Positions 42,726-51,654 of a DNA stretch of 64,000 nucleotides are shown here, piece after piece. The stretch lies in NCBI GenBank assembly GCA_964408805.1, contig CAYPAV010000003.1:274864-338863 (forward strand), written 5' to 3'. The notes below the pieces were generated by a model, which made no database searches, was not told the DNA's origin, and saw nothing but the letters and a program-made list of their open reading frames with translations. The position numbers were made by a program, and so were the translations under genes. How positions within the stretch are numbered: position 1 is the first letter of the stretch; every line of letters starts with the position of its first letter. Source of the DNA: CAYPAV01 sp964408805. GTDB lineage: Bacteria > Pseudomonadota > Alphaproteobacteria > UBA8366.

Positions 42726-43871
42726 CTACTCGATGACGATCTCGGGCGCTCTACGCTCGGCAACGTCGAGCTTGGCCCAGAGACGCTCGGCGATCCCTCG
42801 AAAGACCTTGGCGTGATCGTTGTCCGGCTGGCTCATGACGATCGGCCGGCCGCCGTCCGAGGTCGTACGGATGTCGATATCGAGCGGAATTTCGCCGAGG
42901 AACTCGACCCCCAGGCGCTTCGCCTCCTCGCGGGCCCCGCCATGGCTGAAGATATGCGACTGGTGGCCGCAATTCGGACAGGCGAAATAGCTCATATTCT
43001 CGATCAACCCCAAGACCGGCACGTCGACCTTGCGGAACATGTTCAGCCCCTTCCTGGCATCGAGCAAGGCAATGTCCTGGGGTGTCGAGACGATCACCGC
43101 GCCCGCCAGCGGCACCTGCTGGGCCATGGTGAGCTGGGCATCGCCGGTGCCGGGTGGCATATCGACGATCATGACGTCGAGCTCGCCCCAGTTGACGTCG
43201 CGGAGCATCTGCTGGAGGGCGCTCATCACCATGGGGCCCCGCCAGATCATCGGCGTGTCCTCGGCGACCAGAAAGCCCATCGACATCACCTTGACGCCAT
43301 GTCCGGTCATGGGCTCCAGGATCTGTCCGTCGGCGCTTTCGGGCCGCCCCGAGATTCCCATCATGCGCGGTTGCGAGGGGCCATAGATATCGGCGTCCAG
43401 GATACCGACCCGAAGGCCGGCGGCAGCGAGGCCAAGCGCCAGATTGACGGCACAGGTCGACTTCCCGACGCCGCCCTTGCCGCTCGCGACGGCGACGATG
43501 TTCCTGACGCCGGGGGCCAGCGCCTCCTCCGCGGCCCCTTCCGCCTGCGGTCCCGCCTGCGGCCCGCCCTGAGGTCCTGCTTGAGATCCGGGCGGCGGTC
43601 CGGGCGGCGGTCCGCCGGCGGCTCTTTCCGCCGTCAGCACGGCGGTCACCGAGAGAACGCCCGGGATCGCATCCACCGCCGCTTCGGCGGCTTTCCGCAA
43701 CGGTTCGAGTTTGGAACCGCGCTCGGGCTCGACCTCGATCGAGAAACCGACATTGCCGTCTTTCAAGACCAGTCCAGAAATCATTCCCAGGGTCACGATA
43801 TCGGCGCCCTTGTCGGGATCGATCACTTCCTTCAAGGACGCGAGTATTTGACCTTCGGTCACCTCGGCCAT
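42726..43871 (-). CDS. apbC: Iron-sulfur cluster carrier ApbC/Mrp
   Basis: This 381-residue P-loop ATPase delivers [4Fe-4S] clusters to apoproteins. It has an N-terminal DUF59 domain (residues 1-90), a Gly/Pro/Gln-rich linker (about 90-115), the deviant Walker A GKGGVGKST, Walker B VDMPPGTGD and the cluster-binding CPNC. The extended proline/glycine linker is unusually long. Class I fumarase in this window is one plausible client. It is divergent from hflK. Confidence 0.94.
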   Translation of the reverse strand: MAEVTEGQILASLKEVIDPDKGADIVTLGMISGLVLKDGNVGFSIEVEPERGSKLEPLRKAAEAAVDAIPGVLSVTAVLTAERAAGGPPPGPPPGSQAGPQGGPQAGPQAEGAAEEALAPGVRNIVAVASGKGGVGKSTCAVNLALGLAAAGLRVGILDADIYGPSQPRMMGISGRPESADGQILEPMTGHGVKVMSMGFLVAEDTPMIWRGPMVMSALQQMLRDVNWGELDVMIVDMPPGTGDAQLTMAQQVPLAGAVIVSTPQDIALLDARKGLNMFRKVDVPVLGLIENMSYFACPNCGHQSHIFSHGGAREEAKRLGVEFLGEIPLDIDIRTTSDGGRPIVMSQPDNDHAKVFRGIAERLWAKLDVAERRAPEIVIE

Positions 43872-43969
43872 TCTTGAAAACTCCCCATGATTGCCAATAT
43901 GGCTTGCGGCATCCGCGAAGATGAGATTTTGCGGGTGTGCGCGCGCTAGCGTTCATATATAAAGCACGG

Positions 43970-43994
43970 GTCCGAATGCCAATACCATTCGGAC
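43970..43994. promoter_or_regulatory. Inverted repeat upstream of hflK
   Basis: GTCCGAATG (43970-43978) and CATTCGGAC (43986-43994) are perfect complements around a 7-base loop, about 45 bases before the hflK start and just after an AT-rich TATATAAA. No T-run follows, so it is not a simple terminator; it may be an operator or a leader hairpin. Confidence 0.45.
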
Positions 43995-44040
43995 AGGCGT
44001 GAAAAACGGATTGTTGGAACGAACAAGGCGGTACACGAAT

Positions 44041-45159
44041 ATGTCATGGCAATCAGGAGGCGGCGGCGGTCAGGGTCCATGGGGCGGCGGCGGTAGCGGC
44101 GGCGGCAGAGGCGGCGGCACGCCGCCACCCGACATCGAGGAAATTCTGCGCCGAAGCCAGGACAAGGTGAGGCGCTTCCTGCCGAAGGGCGGGTCGGGCA
44201 AGGGGATCGCCTTGATCGCGATCGTCGTGATCGTCGGCTGGCTGCTGACCGGGTTCTACCGCGTCGGCGCCGACGAGGAGGGCGTGGCCCTGATCTTCGG
44301 CAAGCTATGGGCGCAAACCAAATCCGGTCTCCACTACAATATTCCCGCCCCCATCGGCGAGATCTTCACGCCGCAAGTCACCCGCGTCAATCGCGTCGAG
44401 GTCGGCTTTCGATCGTCGCCTGGCTCGCGGCGCGGCGCGGCGCGTAACGTCACGCCGGAAAGCCTGATGCTGACAGGCGACGAGAACATCATCGATATTC
44501 AGTTTGCGGTTTTCTGGGTCATCAAGGACGCGGCGAAATATCTCTTCAATATCCGCAACCCGGAACAGACGGTGAAGGCAGTGGCGGAAAGCGCCATGCG
44601 CGAGACCATCGGAAAGAGCGGTTTCGAGACGTCGCGAACAACCGGCCGCGGCGATCTCACGGACGTCACCCATAAGCTGATCCAAAAGATCCTCGACGAA
44701 TACGGGTCGGGCATACAAATCAACCAGGTCGAAATTCAGAAAGTCGATCCGCCGGAAACCGTCATCGACGCCTTCCGCGATGTCCAGGCCGCGCGTGCCG
44801 ATAAGGAACGCGCGGTCAACGAGGCGACCGCCTACTCGAACGAGGTTACCCAGCGCGCCGAGGGGCAAGCCTCCCAGATCGTCGCCGCGGCGGAAGCCTA
44901 CGAACAGGAGCAGATCGCCAAGGCGACCGGCGAGACGCAGCGGTTCCTTTCGGTCTACAAGGAATATCTCCGCGACAAGGACGTGACCCGCCGGCGTCTC
45001 TATCTCGAGACGATGGAAGAAGTGCTCGAGAACATGGACAAGGTCTTGCTCGAGGATACGGGCAAGGGTACCGGCGTTTTGCCATATCTGCCGCTCGATC
45101 AATTGAAGAAGGATCGACCTGCCCGGAGCGAAACCGATCAGAAGGAGGCGACGCAATGA
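44041..45159 (+). CDS. hflK: FtsH protease modulator HflK
   Basis: This 372-residue band-7/SPFH protein has a Gly-rich N-terminal tail (residues 5-26), one membrane anchor (about 56-74, IALIAIVVIVGWLLT) and the SPFH domain (GVALIFGKLWAQ to DPPETVIDAF). A coiled-coil C-terminus rich in Ala/Glu/Gln follows. HflK with HflC forms a periplasmic complex that controls the FtsH protease. ATG 44041 was taken because the Gly-rich tail is typical of HflK. hflC overlaps by four bases. Confidence 0.95.
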   Translation: MSWQSGGGGGQGPWGGGGSGGGRGGGTPPPDIEEILRRSQDKVRRFLPKGGSGKGIALIAIVVIVGWLLTGFYRVGADEEGVALIFGKLWAQTKSGLHYNIPAPIGEIFTPQVTRVNRVEVGFRSSPGSRRGAARNVTPESLMLTGDENIIDIQFAVFWVIKDAAKYLFNIRNPEQTVKAVAESAMRETIGKSGFETSRTTGRGDLTDVTHKLIQKILDEYGSGIQINQVEIQKVDPPETVIDAFRDVQAARADKERAVNEATAYSNEVTQRAEGQASQIVAAAEAYEQEQIAKATGETQRFLSVYKEYLRDKDVTRRRLYLETMEEVLENMDKVLLEDTGKGTGVLPYLPLDQLKKDRPARSETDQKEATQ

Positions 45160-46034
45160 GCCGCAACCTGATAATCGGCGTCGTCATCCTTGGGCTTGGC
45201 ATCACGCTGATGTCGTCGGTCTTCGTCATCCGCGAGGACGAACAGGCCCTGGTCCTGCAATTCGGCGACCCGCGCCGGGAAGTGCGTACGCCGGGCATCT
45301 TCTTCAAGGTGCCGTTCATCCAGGACACGGTCTATTTCGACAAGCGCATCCTCGATTACGATGCCTCGGCGGCCGAGGTCCCGACCCTGGATCAGAAGCA
45401 ACTGGTCGTCGATTCCTTTGCCCGCTACCGGATTGTCGATCCGCTGCGGTTCTACCAGGCGGTCAACGTCGAATCGATATTGCAGGGACAGCTGAACCAG
45501 ATCATCTCCAGTAACCTGCGGAACGTTTTCGGCGAGGTCCCGTTGTCGGTTCTCCTAACCAGGAAACGGGCCGTACTGATGGTCGATATCTCGAAGAATG
45601 TCGATGCCGGTGCACGGAAGCTCGGTATCAAGGTCGTCGATGTCCGCATCAAGCGCCTCGATCTGCCGGAGGAGAACAGTCAGGCCATCTTTCGCCGTAT
45701 GCAGACGCAACGTGAACAGGAGGCCCGTCGCATTCGCGCCGAAGGCGATCGCGATGCGCGCCGTATCCGCGCCAACGCCGACAAGACGCAGCGCGTCATC
45801 GTTGCCGAGGCAAAGAAGAAAGGCGACATAACGCGCGGCCAGGGCGATGCGGTCGCGACCAAGCTCTATAACGACGCCTTTAGCCAGGATCGCGATTTCT
45901 TCGACTTCTACCGCTCTCTACAGGCGATGCGGAAGGGACTGACCGGCGATTCAACCAGCTATGTCGGGCCGCCGAAGGGCGAGTTCTATCGCTTCTTCAA
46001 GGGTGATCCGACACGGCAAGGGAAAGACAAATAG
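45156..46034 (+). CDS. hflC: FtsH protease modulator HflC
   Basis: This 292-residue partner of HflK has an N-terminal anchor (IIGVVILGLGITLMSSVFVI), a band-7 domain (QALVLQFGDPRREV, YRIVDPLRFYQAVN, GIKVVDVRIKRLDLP) and a coiled-coil (RRMQTQREQEARRIRAEGDRD). It overlaps hflK by ATGA. The TAG stop at 46032 overlaps the apparent ATA start of a DUF2065 gene. The operon is the usual alphaproteobacterial hflK-hflC-DUF2065-degP. Confidence 0.95.
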   Translation: MSRNLIIGVVILGLGITLMSSVFVIREDEQALVLQFGDPRREVRTPGIFFKVPFIQDTVYFDKRILDYDASAAEVPTLDQKQLVVDSFARYRIVDPLRFYQAVNVESILQGQLNQIISSNLRNVFGEVPLSVLLTRKRAVLMVDISKNVDAGARKLGIKVVDVRIKRLDLPEENSQAIFRRMQTQREQEARRIRAEGDRDARRIRANADKTQRVIVAEAKKKGDITRGQGDAVATKLYNDAFSQDRDFFDFYRSLQAMRKGLTGDSTSYVGPPKGEFYRFFKGDPTRQGKDK

Positions 46035-46216
46035 ACGACCTCGTCACAGCCTTCGGCCTGGTCCTGGTCATCGAAGGGGCGATCTATGCCCTTTTTACCG
46101 ACGCCATGCGGCGGATGATGGCGCAGGCCATCGAATTGCCGCCGCAAATGCTTCGGATCGGTGGGTTGGTGATGGCGGTGGTCGGGTTCTGGGTCGTTTG
46201 GCTGATCCGAGGTTAA
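46031..46216 (+). CDS. DUF2065 family membrane protein with an apparent ATA start
   Basis: A 61-codon frame lies between hflC and degP, where DUF2065 is normally found. The product matches the family over its whole length: an N-terminal DDLVTAFGLVLVIEGAIYALF helix, then MRRMMAQ and LRIGGLVMAVVGFWVV, giving two membrane helices. There is no ATG, GTG or TTG at the family start position. The codon there is ATA (46031), overlapping the hflC stop (ATAG) and preceded by AGGGA seven bases upstream. ATA is a very rare initiator. The frame is closed by TGA at 46004, so a far-upstream start is not available. Confidence 0.72.
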   Translation: MDDLVTAFGLVLVIEGAIYALFTDAMRRMMAQAIELPPQMLRIGGLVMAVVGFWVVWLIRG

Positions 46217-46421
46217 CGCGCCGCCGATGAGCGGTTTTTGCCCCAAAACCGTCATATTTGGGCGTATAGTGGCCGATATTATGAATTCTTCGTGACTTCC
46301 GCGGGCGCGATATTGAATTCGAGGTTCGATTGCGCACATAGCGGAGCACGGTATCCGTATCGCATCGAAACTGGACGCTTCGCGATGCCGACGGTGTAAC
46401 TGAAATGGAGATGGTTCGGAG

Positions 46422-47906
46422 ATGAGCACGGGACGGATCATGCAGACACCCGCGCGGCGCGCCGCGACGGTTCTTATCTTGCCTCTTCTGGCATGGCTTC
46501 TTTGGGCGCCGTCGGGAGCCGCCGCGCGCGGCGCGCCGGATGGCTTCGCGGACCTCGCGGAACGGCTACTTCCCTCGGTAGTCACCATCGAGACCTCGCA
46601 GAAATCGAAGGGCGGGTCGACGCAAGGCATGCCGCGATTCGATTTTCCACCGGGATCGCCCTTTCGGGAATTCTTCGAGGAATTCAACCGCCGGCGGAAG
46701 GACGCGCCGCGGCGAAGCGCCGCCGTCGGATCGGGCTTCATCGTGAGCGCCGAAGGCCATGTCGTCACCAATAACCACGTCATCGAAACCGCGGAGACGA
46801 TCGAGGTCGTCCTGAACGACGATACCCGTTACAAGGCGAAGATCGTCGGCCGGGACCCGAAGACCGATCTCGCCTTGATCAAGATCGAGCCCAAGGCCAC
46901 GCTTCATCCGATCGAGTGGGGCAACTCGAAAAAGGCGCGGATCGGCGACTGGGTGGTCGCCATCGGCAATCCGCTCGGTCTTGGCGGCACCGTCACTGCG
47001 GGCATCATCTCGCAGCGCGGCCGCAATCTCCGCTCCGGTCCCTATGACGATTACATCCAAACCGATGCGCCCATCAACAGGGGCAATTCGGGCGGCCCGT
47101 TGTTCGACATCGAGGGGCGGGTGATCGGCGTCAACACGGCGATCATCTCGCCGAGCGGCGGCAGCATCGGTATCGGCTTCGCGATCCCGTCCTCGCTCGC
47201 CCAGGGCGTCATCAAGCAACTTCGGGAATACGGCACCACGAAACGCGGCTGGCTCGGCGTGCAGATCCAATCGGTCACGGCGGATATCGCCGAAAGTCTC
47301 GGCTTGAAGAAGGCCCGCGGCGCACTGGTCGCGGGTGTCGTTCCGGACAGCCCGGCCGAGGCGGCGGGGTTCAAGAGCGGCGACGTCATCCTTGAATTCG
47401 GCGATCGGTCTGTGCCGGAATCCCGGCGACTGCCCCGCATCGTCGCCGATTCCAACGTCGGAAAATCGGTCAGCGTGCGGATCTGGCGGGACGGCAAGGA
47501 AAAGACGCTTGAAGTCACGCTGGGCGAGCTTGAAAAGGTCAATGTCGCCTCGTTCGGCGGCGGCCGGAGCGGCAAGGGGTCCGGCCAGCGTACCGAGACG
47601 ATCGAGGCGCTCGGCCTGAAACTGGCACCTCTCTCGAAATCGCTGATCAAACGCTTCGACCTCGATGAGGACGCCGAAGGGGTCGTCGTCACGGATATCG
47701 AGCGCGAGAGCGGTGCCCGCGAGAGGGGCCTCCGACCCGGCAACCTGATCGTCGAGGTCAATCAGGAAAAGGTCTCCTCGCCGGCCGAGATCGCGGCCAA
47801 GGTCGACGCGGCCAAGAAAGCGGGCCGGCGGTCGGTTCTGTTGCTTGTCGATCAAGGCGGCGACCTTCGCTTCATCCCGCTGCGGTTCAAGAAAAAGGAC
47901 GGCTGA
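46422..47906 (+). CDS. degP: Periplasmic serine protease DegP (Do/HtrA)
   Basis: This 494-residue protease/chaperone has a signal peptide (RAATVLILPLLAWLLWA, cleavage near residue 35), a trypsin-like domain with His119 (TNNHV), Asp149 (KTDLA) and Ser223 (GNSGGPL), and two PDZ domains (about 285-365 and 400-490). It degrades or refolds damaged periplasmic and outer-membrane proteins. It follows hflK-hflC-DUF2065 after 205 bp and ends at a clear terminator. In alphaproteobacterial operons the set works with FtsH in envelope quality control. Confidence 0.96.
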   Translation: MSTGRIMQTPARRAATVLILPLLAWLLWAPSGAAARGAPDGFADLAERLLPSVVTIETSQKSKGGSTQGMPRFDFPPGSPFREFFEEFNRRRKDAPRRSAAVGSGFIVSAEGHVVTNNHVIETAETIEVVLNDDTRYKAKIVGRDPKTDLALIKIEPKATLHPIEWGNSKKARIGDWVVAIGNPLGLGGTVTAGIISQRGRNLRSGPYDDYIQTDAPINRGNSGGPLFDIEGRVIGVNTAIISPSGGSIGIGFAIPSSLAQGVIKQLREYGTTKRGWLGVQIQSVTADIAESLGLKKARGALVAGVVPDSPAEAAGFKSGDVILEFGDRSVPESRRLPRIVADSNVGKSVSVRIWRDGKEKTLEVTLGELEKVNVASFGGGRSGKGSGQRTETIEALGLKLAPLSKSLIKRFDLDEDAEGVVVTDIERESGARERGLRPGNLIVEVNQEKVSSPAEIAAKVDAAKKAGRRSVLLLVDQGGDLRFIPLRFKKKDG

Positions 47907-47931
47907 CGCCGCGAAATAGAACGTTCGGAAT

Positions 47932-47964
47932 ACGGCGGTGCCCGAATGAGGCGCCGCCGTTTTT
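47932..47964 (+). terminator. Rho-independent terminator of degP
   Basis: A 10-bp stem (47932-47941 with 47951-47960, one G-T pair) and a 9-base loop are directly followed by TTTTT. It lies 25 bp after the degP stop. It also shows that a longer MFS reading frame starting at 47946 is unlikely. Confidence 0.85.
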
Positions 47965-48068
47965 CCGTGTCCGTCTCGCGTCCCTTCGGCACCCGCCACT
48001 GGGCAAGGCGGGGGTCCGGCGGTAAAGTGCGCGACCTTTCCCGGCAAGACGAATCGAAGCATTCCCAA

Positions 48069-49286
48069 GTGAGCACCACCGACACCATCCCGACCTTGCC
48101 GATCAAGCGACAGGGGCCGGTCTATCTCGTCGCCCTTGGCCATGCGACGACGCATTGGATGCTGGCGACGCTGTACATCCTGTTGCCGTTTCTGACCAAG
48201 GATCTCGGCCTCAGCTACGTTCAGGCGGGGCTGTTCCTCACCATCATCCATGTCAGTGCGCTGATCTGTAATTTCGGCAGCGGGCTGGTCGTCGATCTGA
48301 CCGGCCGACGGGTGATATTTCTCGGCATTTCGCTGCTGACCAGCGCGGTGGCGCTGCTGATCCTCGGCTCGGCCCCGCTCTATTCGATACTCTGCGTCGC
48401 CGTCGGCATGATCGGGGCCAGCAACAACCTGTGGCATTCGCCGGCGATTTCGTTTCTTTCCTCTGAATTTCCTCGCAATCGAGGCTATGTGCTCGCGATC
48501 CACGCCACCGGCGCCAGCCTCGGCGACGCGGTGGCCCCGGCGGTGGCGGGATTCCTGCTGCTGGCGCTGAGCTGGCGTGAAACCGCAATGATCAACGCTA
48601 CACCGGTTTTCGTCGTCGCGGTCGTGCTCTTCCTGCTGCTCCTGCCGCGCGACCGGGTGCCGCGCGAGGGCGGCGGCAAACGGGGCATGTCGTTCGCCGA
48701 CTACCTGGCCGGCCTCCGCCAGATCGTCGGCACCAGATCGGTCCTCGGTCTGACATTGACCGCGGGCTTCCGCGGCATGGCGCAAAGCGGAGTCATCGCC
48801 TTCCTGCCGCTCTACCTCGTCCACGTGCTCGAATTCAACTCGGCCGAGACCGGCATGACGGTGATGATGATGCAGGTCTGCGGATTGATCGCGGCCTTGA
48901 TCGCGGGCACGCTTTCGGATCGGGTCGGCCGCCGACCGGTGATCTATTACGGCCTGACCGCGACCACGGTCGTCATCATCGCCACGACCTTCATCAGCGA
49001 TCCGAAATTCTATGTCGCCGCGGTCTCGGTCCTCGGCTTCACGCTGTTCGCGATCCGTCCGGTGATCCAAAGCTGGATGATGGACATGACGCCGCGGGAA
49101 CTCGGCGGCTCGGCGACCAGCCTTCTCTTCGGCTCCCAGGCGCTGATGGCCTCGATCACCCCGATCCTCGGGGGCCTGATCGCCGATGCCTGGGGGCTCG
49201 GCGCCGTCTTCTACATGCTGGCGGGCTTCATGCTGATCGCCAATGTGCTGATGTATTCGCTGAAGAACGTCGAGGCGCCGGCGTAA
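48069..49286 (+). CDS. MFS transporter
   Basis: This 405-residue protein has about 12 hydrophobic helices in two halves and the MFS loop motif in two places (DLTGRRVIFLG and DRVGRRPVIYYG). It is typical of drug/fosmidomycin-resistance-like or organic-anion MFS transporters. The start GTG 48069 lies after the degP terminator; upstream in-frame starts fall into the terminator. The substrate is unknown. It converges on the Hpt gene. Confidence 0.88.
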   Translation: MSTTDTIPTLPIKRQGPVYLVALGHATTHWMLATLYILLPFLTKDLGLSYVQAGLFLTIIHVSALICNFGSGLVVDLTGRRVIFLGISLLTSAVALLILGSAPLYSILCVAVGMIGASNNLWHSPAISFLSSEFPRNRGYVLAIHATGASLGDAVAPAVAGFLLLALSWRETAMINATPVFVVAVVLFLLLLPRDRVPREGGGKRGMSFADYLAGLRQIVGTRSVLGLTLTAGFRGMAQSGVIAFLPLYLVHVLEFNSAETGMTVMMMQVCGLIAALIAGTLSDRVGRRPVIYYGLTATTVVIIATTFISDPKFYVAAVSVLGFTLFAIRPVIQSWMMDMTPRELGGSATSLLFGSQALMASITPILGGLIADAWGLGAVFYMLAGFMLIANVLMYSLKNVEAPA

Positions 49287-49303
49287 CGTCTCCGGAACCC
49301 GGC

Positions 49304-50065
49304 TCAGAGTTCATTGATGCGTTCGGTCAGTTCCTTCGCGAAATTGGCGGTTTTGCGGACGACCATCGTGCCTCCCGGCAGTCCCGCCCGAACCGTTTCA
49401 TCGAGTTCGCTGCTTGTCATCAGGATATAGGGTATCGCCGCGGTTGCCTTGACGGATTTCAAGACTTGCGCGAATTCGATGCCGTTCAACAATTCGAACT
49501 CCGCCGACGAGACGATGAGATTGGGTTTTAGCGAGAGGGCCAACGCGAAGGCCTCGACCGGTGTCTCCGCGAAGGAAAGTTCGAACCCTCGCGTCGTCAA
49601 CTCCTTGCTGACGATATTGCGTTGCAGGCCGCTCGCCATGACCAGGAGGATGAACAGATCGCGCGATTCCGTCTCTGTGATGTCGCTATCGGTGCTTGCC
49701 GGCAATTTCGAGAGAATGAGATCGAGTTCGGCTTCGGTGATTTCACCGGCGGCTTCGAAGACGTCACGCATCCGATCGACGAATATCTGAACATCTCGAA
49801 ACTGTTCCCCGCTCAGCCGTTGATTGGCCTGAAAGTAATCCTCCATCCGATGCGCGATGATCGAGACCGCGTGCAACCCGTGCGTTCCAGCCGAGCCCTT
49901 GATACTGTGGATGGTGCGCTGCATTTCGAAGAAGTCGGCGCCGCGGTCGCCCTCGCCGCGATACATGCGATCGATCGTCGCGTCGATTTCATCGAGCCGG
50001 TCGCCGCTGCTCTCGATGTATTCGGTCTTGATGCGCTCTAGGGCTTGTTCCAGTTCCGTGTTCAT
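49304..50065 (-). CDS. Hpt domain protein with a C-terminal pseudoreceiver
   Basis: This 253-residue protein carries an Hpt domain (residues about 15-120, phosphoacceptor His53 in TIHSIKGSAGTHGL) and a receiver-like domain (about 135-250). In the receiver the phosphorylated Asp position is Ser (PNLIVSSAEFE), and the usual DD pair at the start is absent (RDLFILLVMAS), so it cannot be phosphorylated. The Hpt domain probably moves phosphate between a hybrid kinase and the response regulator encoded 45 bp upstream on the same strand. A GGGG precedes ATG 50065. Confidence 0.82.
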   Translation of the reverse strand: MNTELEQALERIKTEYIESSGDRLDEIDATIDRMYRGEGDRGADFFEMQRTIHSIKGSAGTHGLHAVSIIAHRMEDYFQANQRLSGEQFRDVQIFVDRMRDVFEAAGEITEAELDLILSKLPASTDSDITETESRDLFILLVMASGLQRNIVSKELTTRGFELSFAETPVEAFALALSLKPNLIVSSAEFELLNGIEFAQVLKSVKATAAIPYILMTSSELDETVRAGLPGGTMVVRKTANFAKELTERINEL

Positions 50066-50110
50066 CTGTCCCATCCCCAAATCGTCCGTACTCTTGCCCC
50101 GGCGGGCGGC

Positions 50111-50497
50111 CTAAGACGACGCAAGATCGAGAGTCGCCTTGATTCGGACCGCAAGATCCGCCGCCTCCAACGGCTTCATGAAAAAATGGGTGGCGCCCAT
50201 TGCCTTCGCAGCATGAAAATCCTTGGTCTCCGACTTCGCCGTCAACATGATGAATGGCGTATCGGGGTACGTCACGCGGAATTCCTTGAGAAACTCAAGC
50301 CCGTCCATTTTCGGCATCATCCAATCACATATCACGAGATCGAATTTCTTCCCGTTCCCACCGATGATTTCAAGGGCAATCCGGCCATCCGCCGCGGATT
50401 GGATATGCGTAAATCCGATTTGTTGGAGAACCCCTTCCAGAAGGCGCCGCATAACATTGTCGTCGTCAATGATTAGCGCGTGCTTGTCGCCTGCCAT
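50111..50497 (-). CDS. Single-domain response regulator (CheY-like)
   Basis: This 128-residue receiver has all expected residues: Asp11-13 (IIDDDN), phosphoacceptor Asp58 (ICDWMMPKMDG), Thr86 (LTAKS) and Lys108 (MKPLE). No output domain is present, so it signals by protein contact, like CheY or an Spo0F-type phosphorelay element. ATG 50497 has GGGAG upstream. It precedes the Hpt-pseudoreceiver gene by 45 bp and is probably in the same operon; the two may form part of a phosphorelay. Confidence 0.93.
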   Translation of the reverse strand: MAGDKHALIIDDDNVMRRLLEGVLQQIGFTHIQSAADGRIALEIIGGNGKKFDLVICDWMMPKMDGLEFLKEFRVTYPDTPFIMLTAKSETKDFHAAKAMGATHFFMKPLEAADLAVRIKATLDLASS

Positions 50498-50610
50498 CGA
50501 TCGCTCCCGGCGCGGACGCCTAAGTTTATTATTGCTTCCCACGGAATGTGATCATCCCGCCCCGACAAGGCAAGCCGCCATTTGATCGTGGCGTCCTGCG
50601 TGCATTGGCG

Positions 50611-51582
50611 TTAACCGCCCGCCACCCCTTGCGTATTGACGTAGAGGGAGTATAGCGACTGGCTCGCCGCCATGAAGAGGCGATTCCGCTTGGGGCCGCC
50701 GAAGCAGACGTTGGCGCAGCGCTCGGGGAGCGCGATGCGGCCAATCCGGATTCCGTCGGGCGCCACCACGAGGACGCCGTCCAGCTCCGCCGTGCCCATG
50801 CCCCAGCCGCACCAGAGATTGCCGTCGATATCGCAGCGCATGCCATCGGGCGTCCCGCCTGGCCCCGCGTCGATGAAGACCCGCTTGCCGGAGATCTCCC
50901 GCCCGTTCGCGGCCACGTCGTAGACCAGGATCTTGCGATTGGGCACGCCTCGCGATTCGACCACGTAAAGCAGGCTCTCGTCGGGCGAGAAGCAAAGCCC
51001 GTTCGGTCCCAGCACGTCGTCGGCGACCACGCTGGCCTCGCCCGTTTCGCCGTCGATCCGGTAGACCGCCTGAGGGACTTCCGACTCCGCCTTGTGCCCT
51101 TCATAATTGCCGAGGATGCCGAACGGCGGATCGGTGAACCAGACCGACCCGTCCGACTTCACCACGACGTCGTTCGGCGAATTGAGCCGTCCCCCCTGCC
51201 ATTGGTCCATCAGGATGGTGATGGAACCGTCATGTTCGGTCCTGGTCACCCGCCGGCCGCCGTGCTCGCAGGTCACCAGCCGGCCCCGCCGGTCGCGGGT
51301 GTGGCCGTTGGCGAAATCCGTCGGCTTGCGATAGATGCTGACCGCGCCGGTTTCCTCCTCCCATTTCAGGATTCGGTTGTTCGGAATATCGCTCCACAGG
51401 AGATAGCGCCCGTCGCCGAACCAGACCGGCCCCTCCGACCAACGGCAGCCCGTATAGAGCCGCTCGACGGCGGCGCTGAAGATCCGGTACTGGTCGAAGC
51501 GCTCGTCCAGGGTTTCGATGGCCGGATCGGGATAGCGGGGATGATCGCGCCAGCCGGCGCTGAGAGGTGTCTCGGAGGTCAT
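50611..51582 (-). CDS. SMP-30/gluconolactonase family protein
   Basis: This 323-residue six-bladed beta-propeller hydrolyses lactones in the cytoplasm or periplasm. Metal-site and propeller motifs are CRWSEGPVWFGD (Glu), NSPNDVVVKSDGSVWFTDPPFG (Asn/Asp), GPNGLCFSPDE and PDGMRCDIDGNLW. No signal peptide is seen. The family includes gluconolactonase and sugar-acid lactonases, so a role in sugar acid catabolism is likely. It is monocistronic. Confidence 0.92.
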   Translation of the reverse strand: MTSETPLSAGWRDHPRYPDPAIETLDERFDQYRIFSAAVERLYTGCRWSEGPVWFGDGRYLLWSDIPNNRILKWEEETGAVSIYRKPTDFANGHTRDRRGRLVTCEHGGRRVTRTEHDGSITILMDQWQGGRLNSPNDVVVKSDGSVWFTDPPFGILGNYEGHKAESEVPQAVYRIDGETGEASVVADDVLGPNGLCFSPDESLLYVVESRGVPNRKILVYDVAANGREISGKRVFIDAGPGGTPDGMRCDIDGNLWCGWGMGTAELDGVLVVAPDGIRIGRIALPERCANVCFGGPKRNRLFMAASQSLYSLYVNTQGVAGG

Positions 51583-51654
51583 GGGACTCGTTTCTCGAAA
51601 GCTATGGGAGAACCGAAACCTAGGCTCTGAAACGCATGTTGGGCAAGAGTGGGT

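Noticed and set aside
46566..49070. An 834-codon minus-strand open frame across degP and the MFS gene
   Set aside because: It spans two clear plus-strand genes and a terminator, and the composition (Arg, Asp, Gly, His runs) is that of an antisense shadow.
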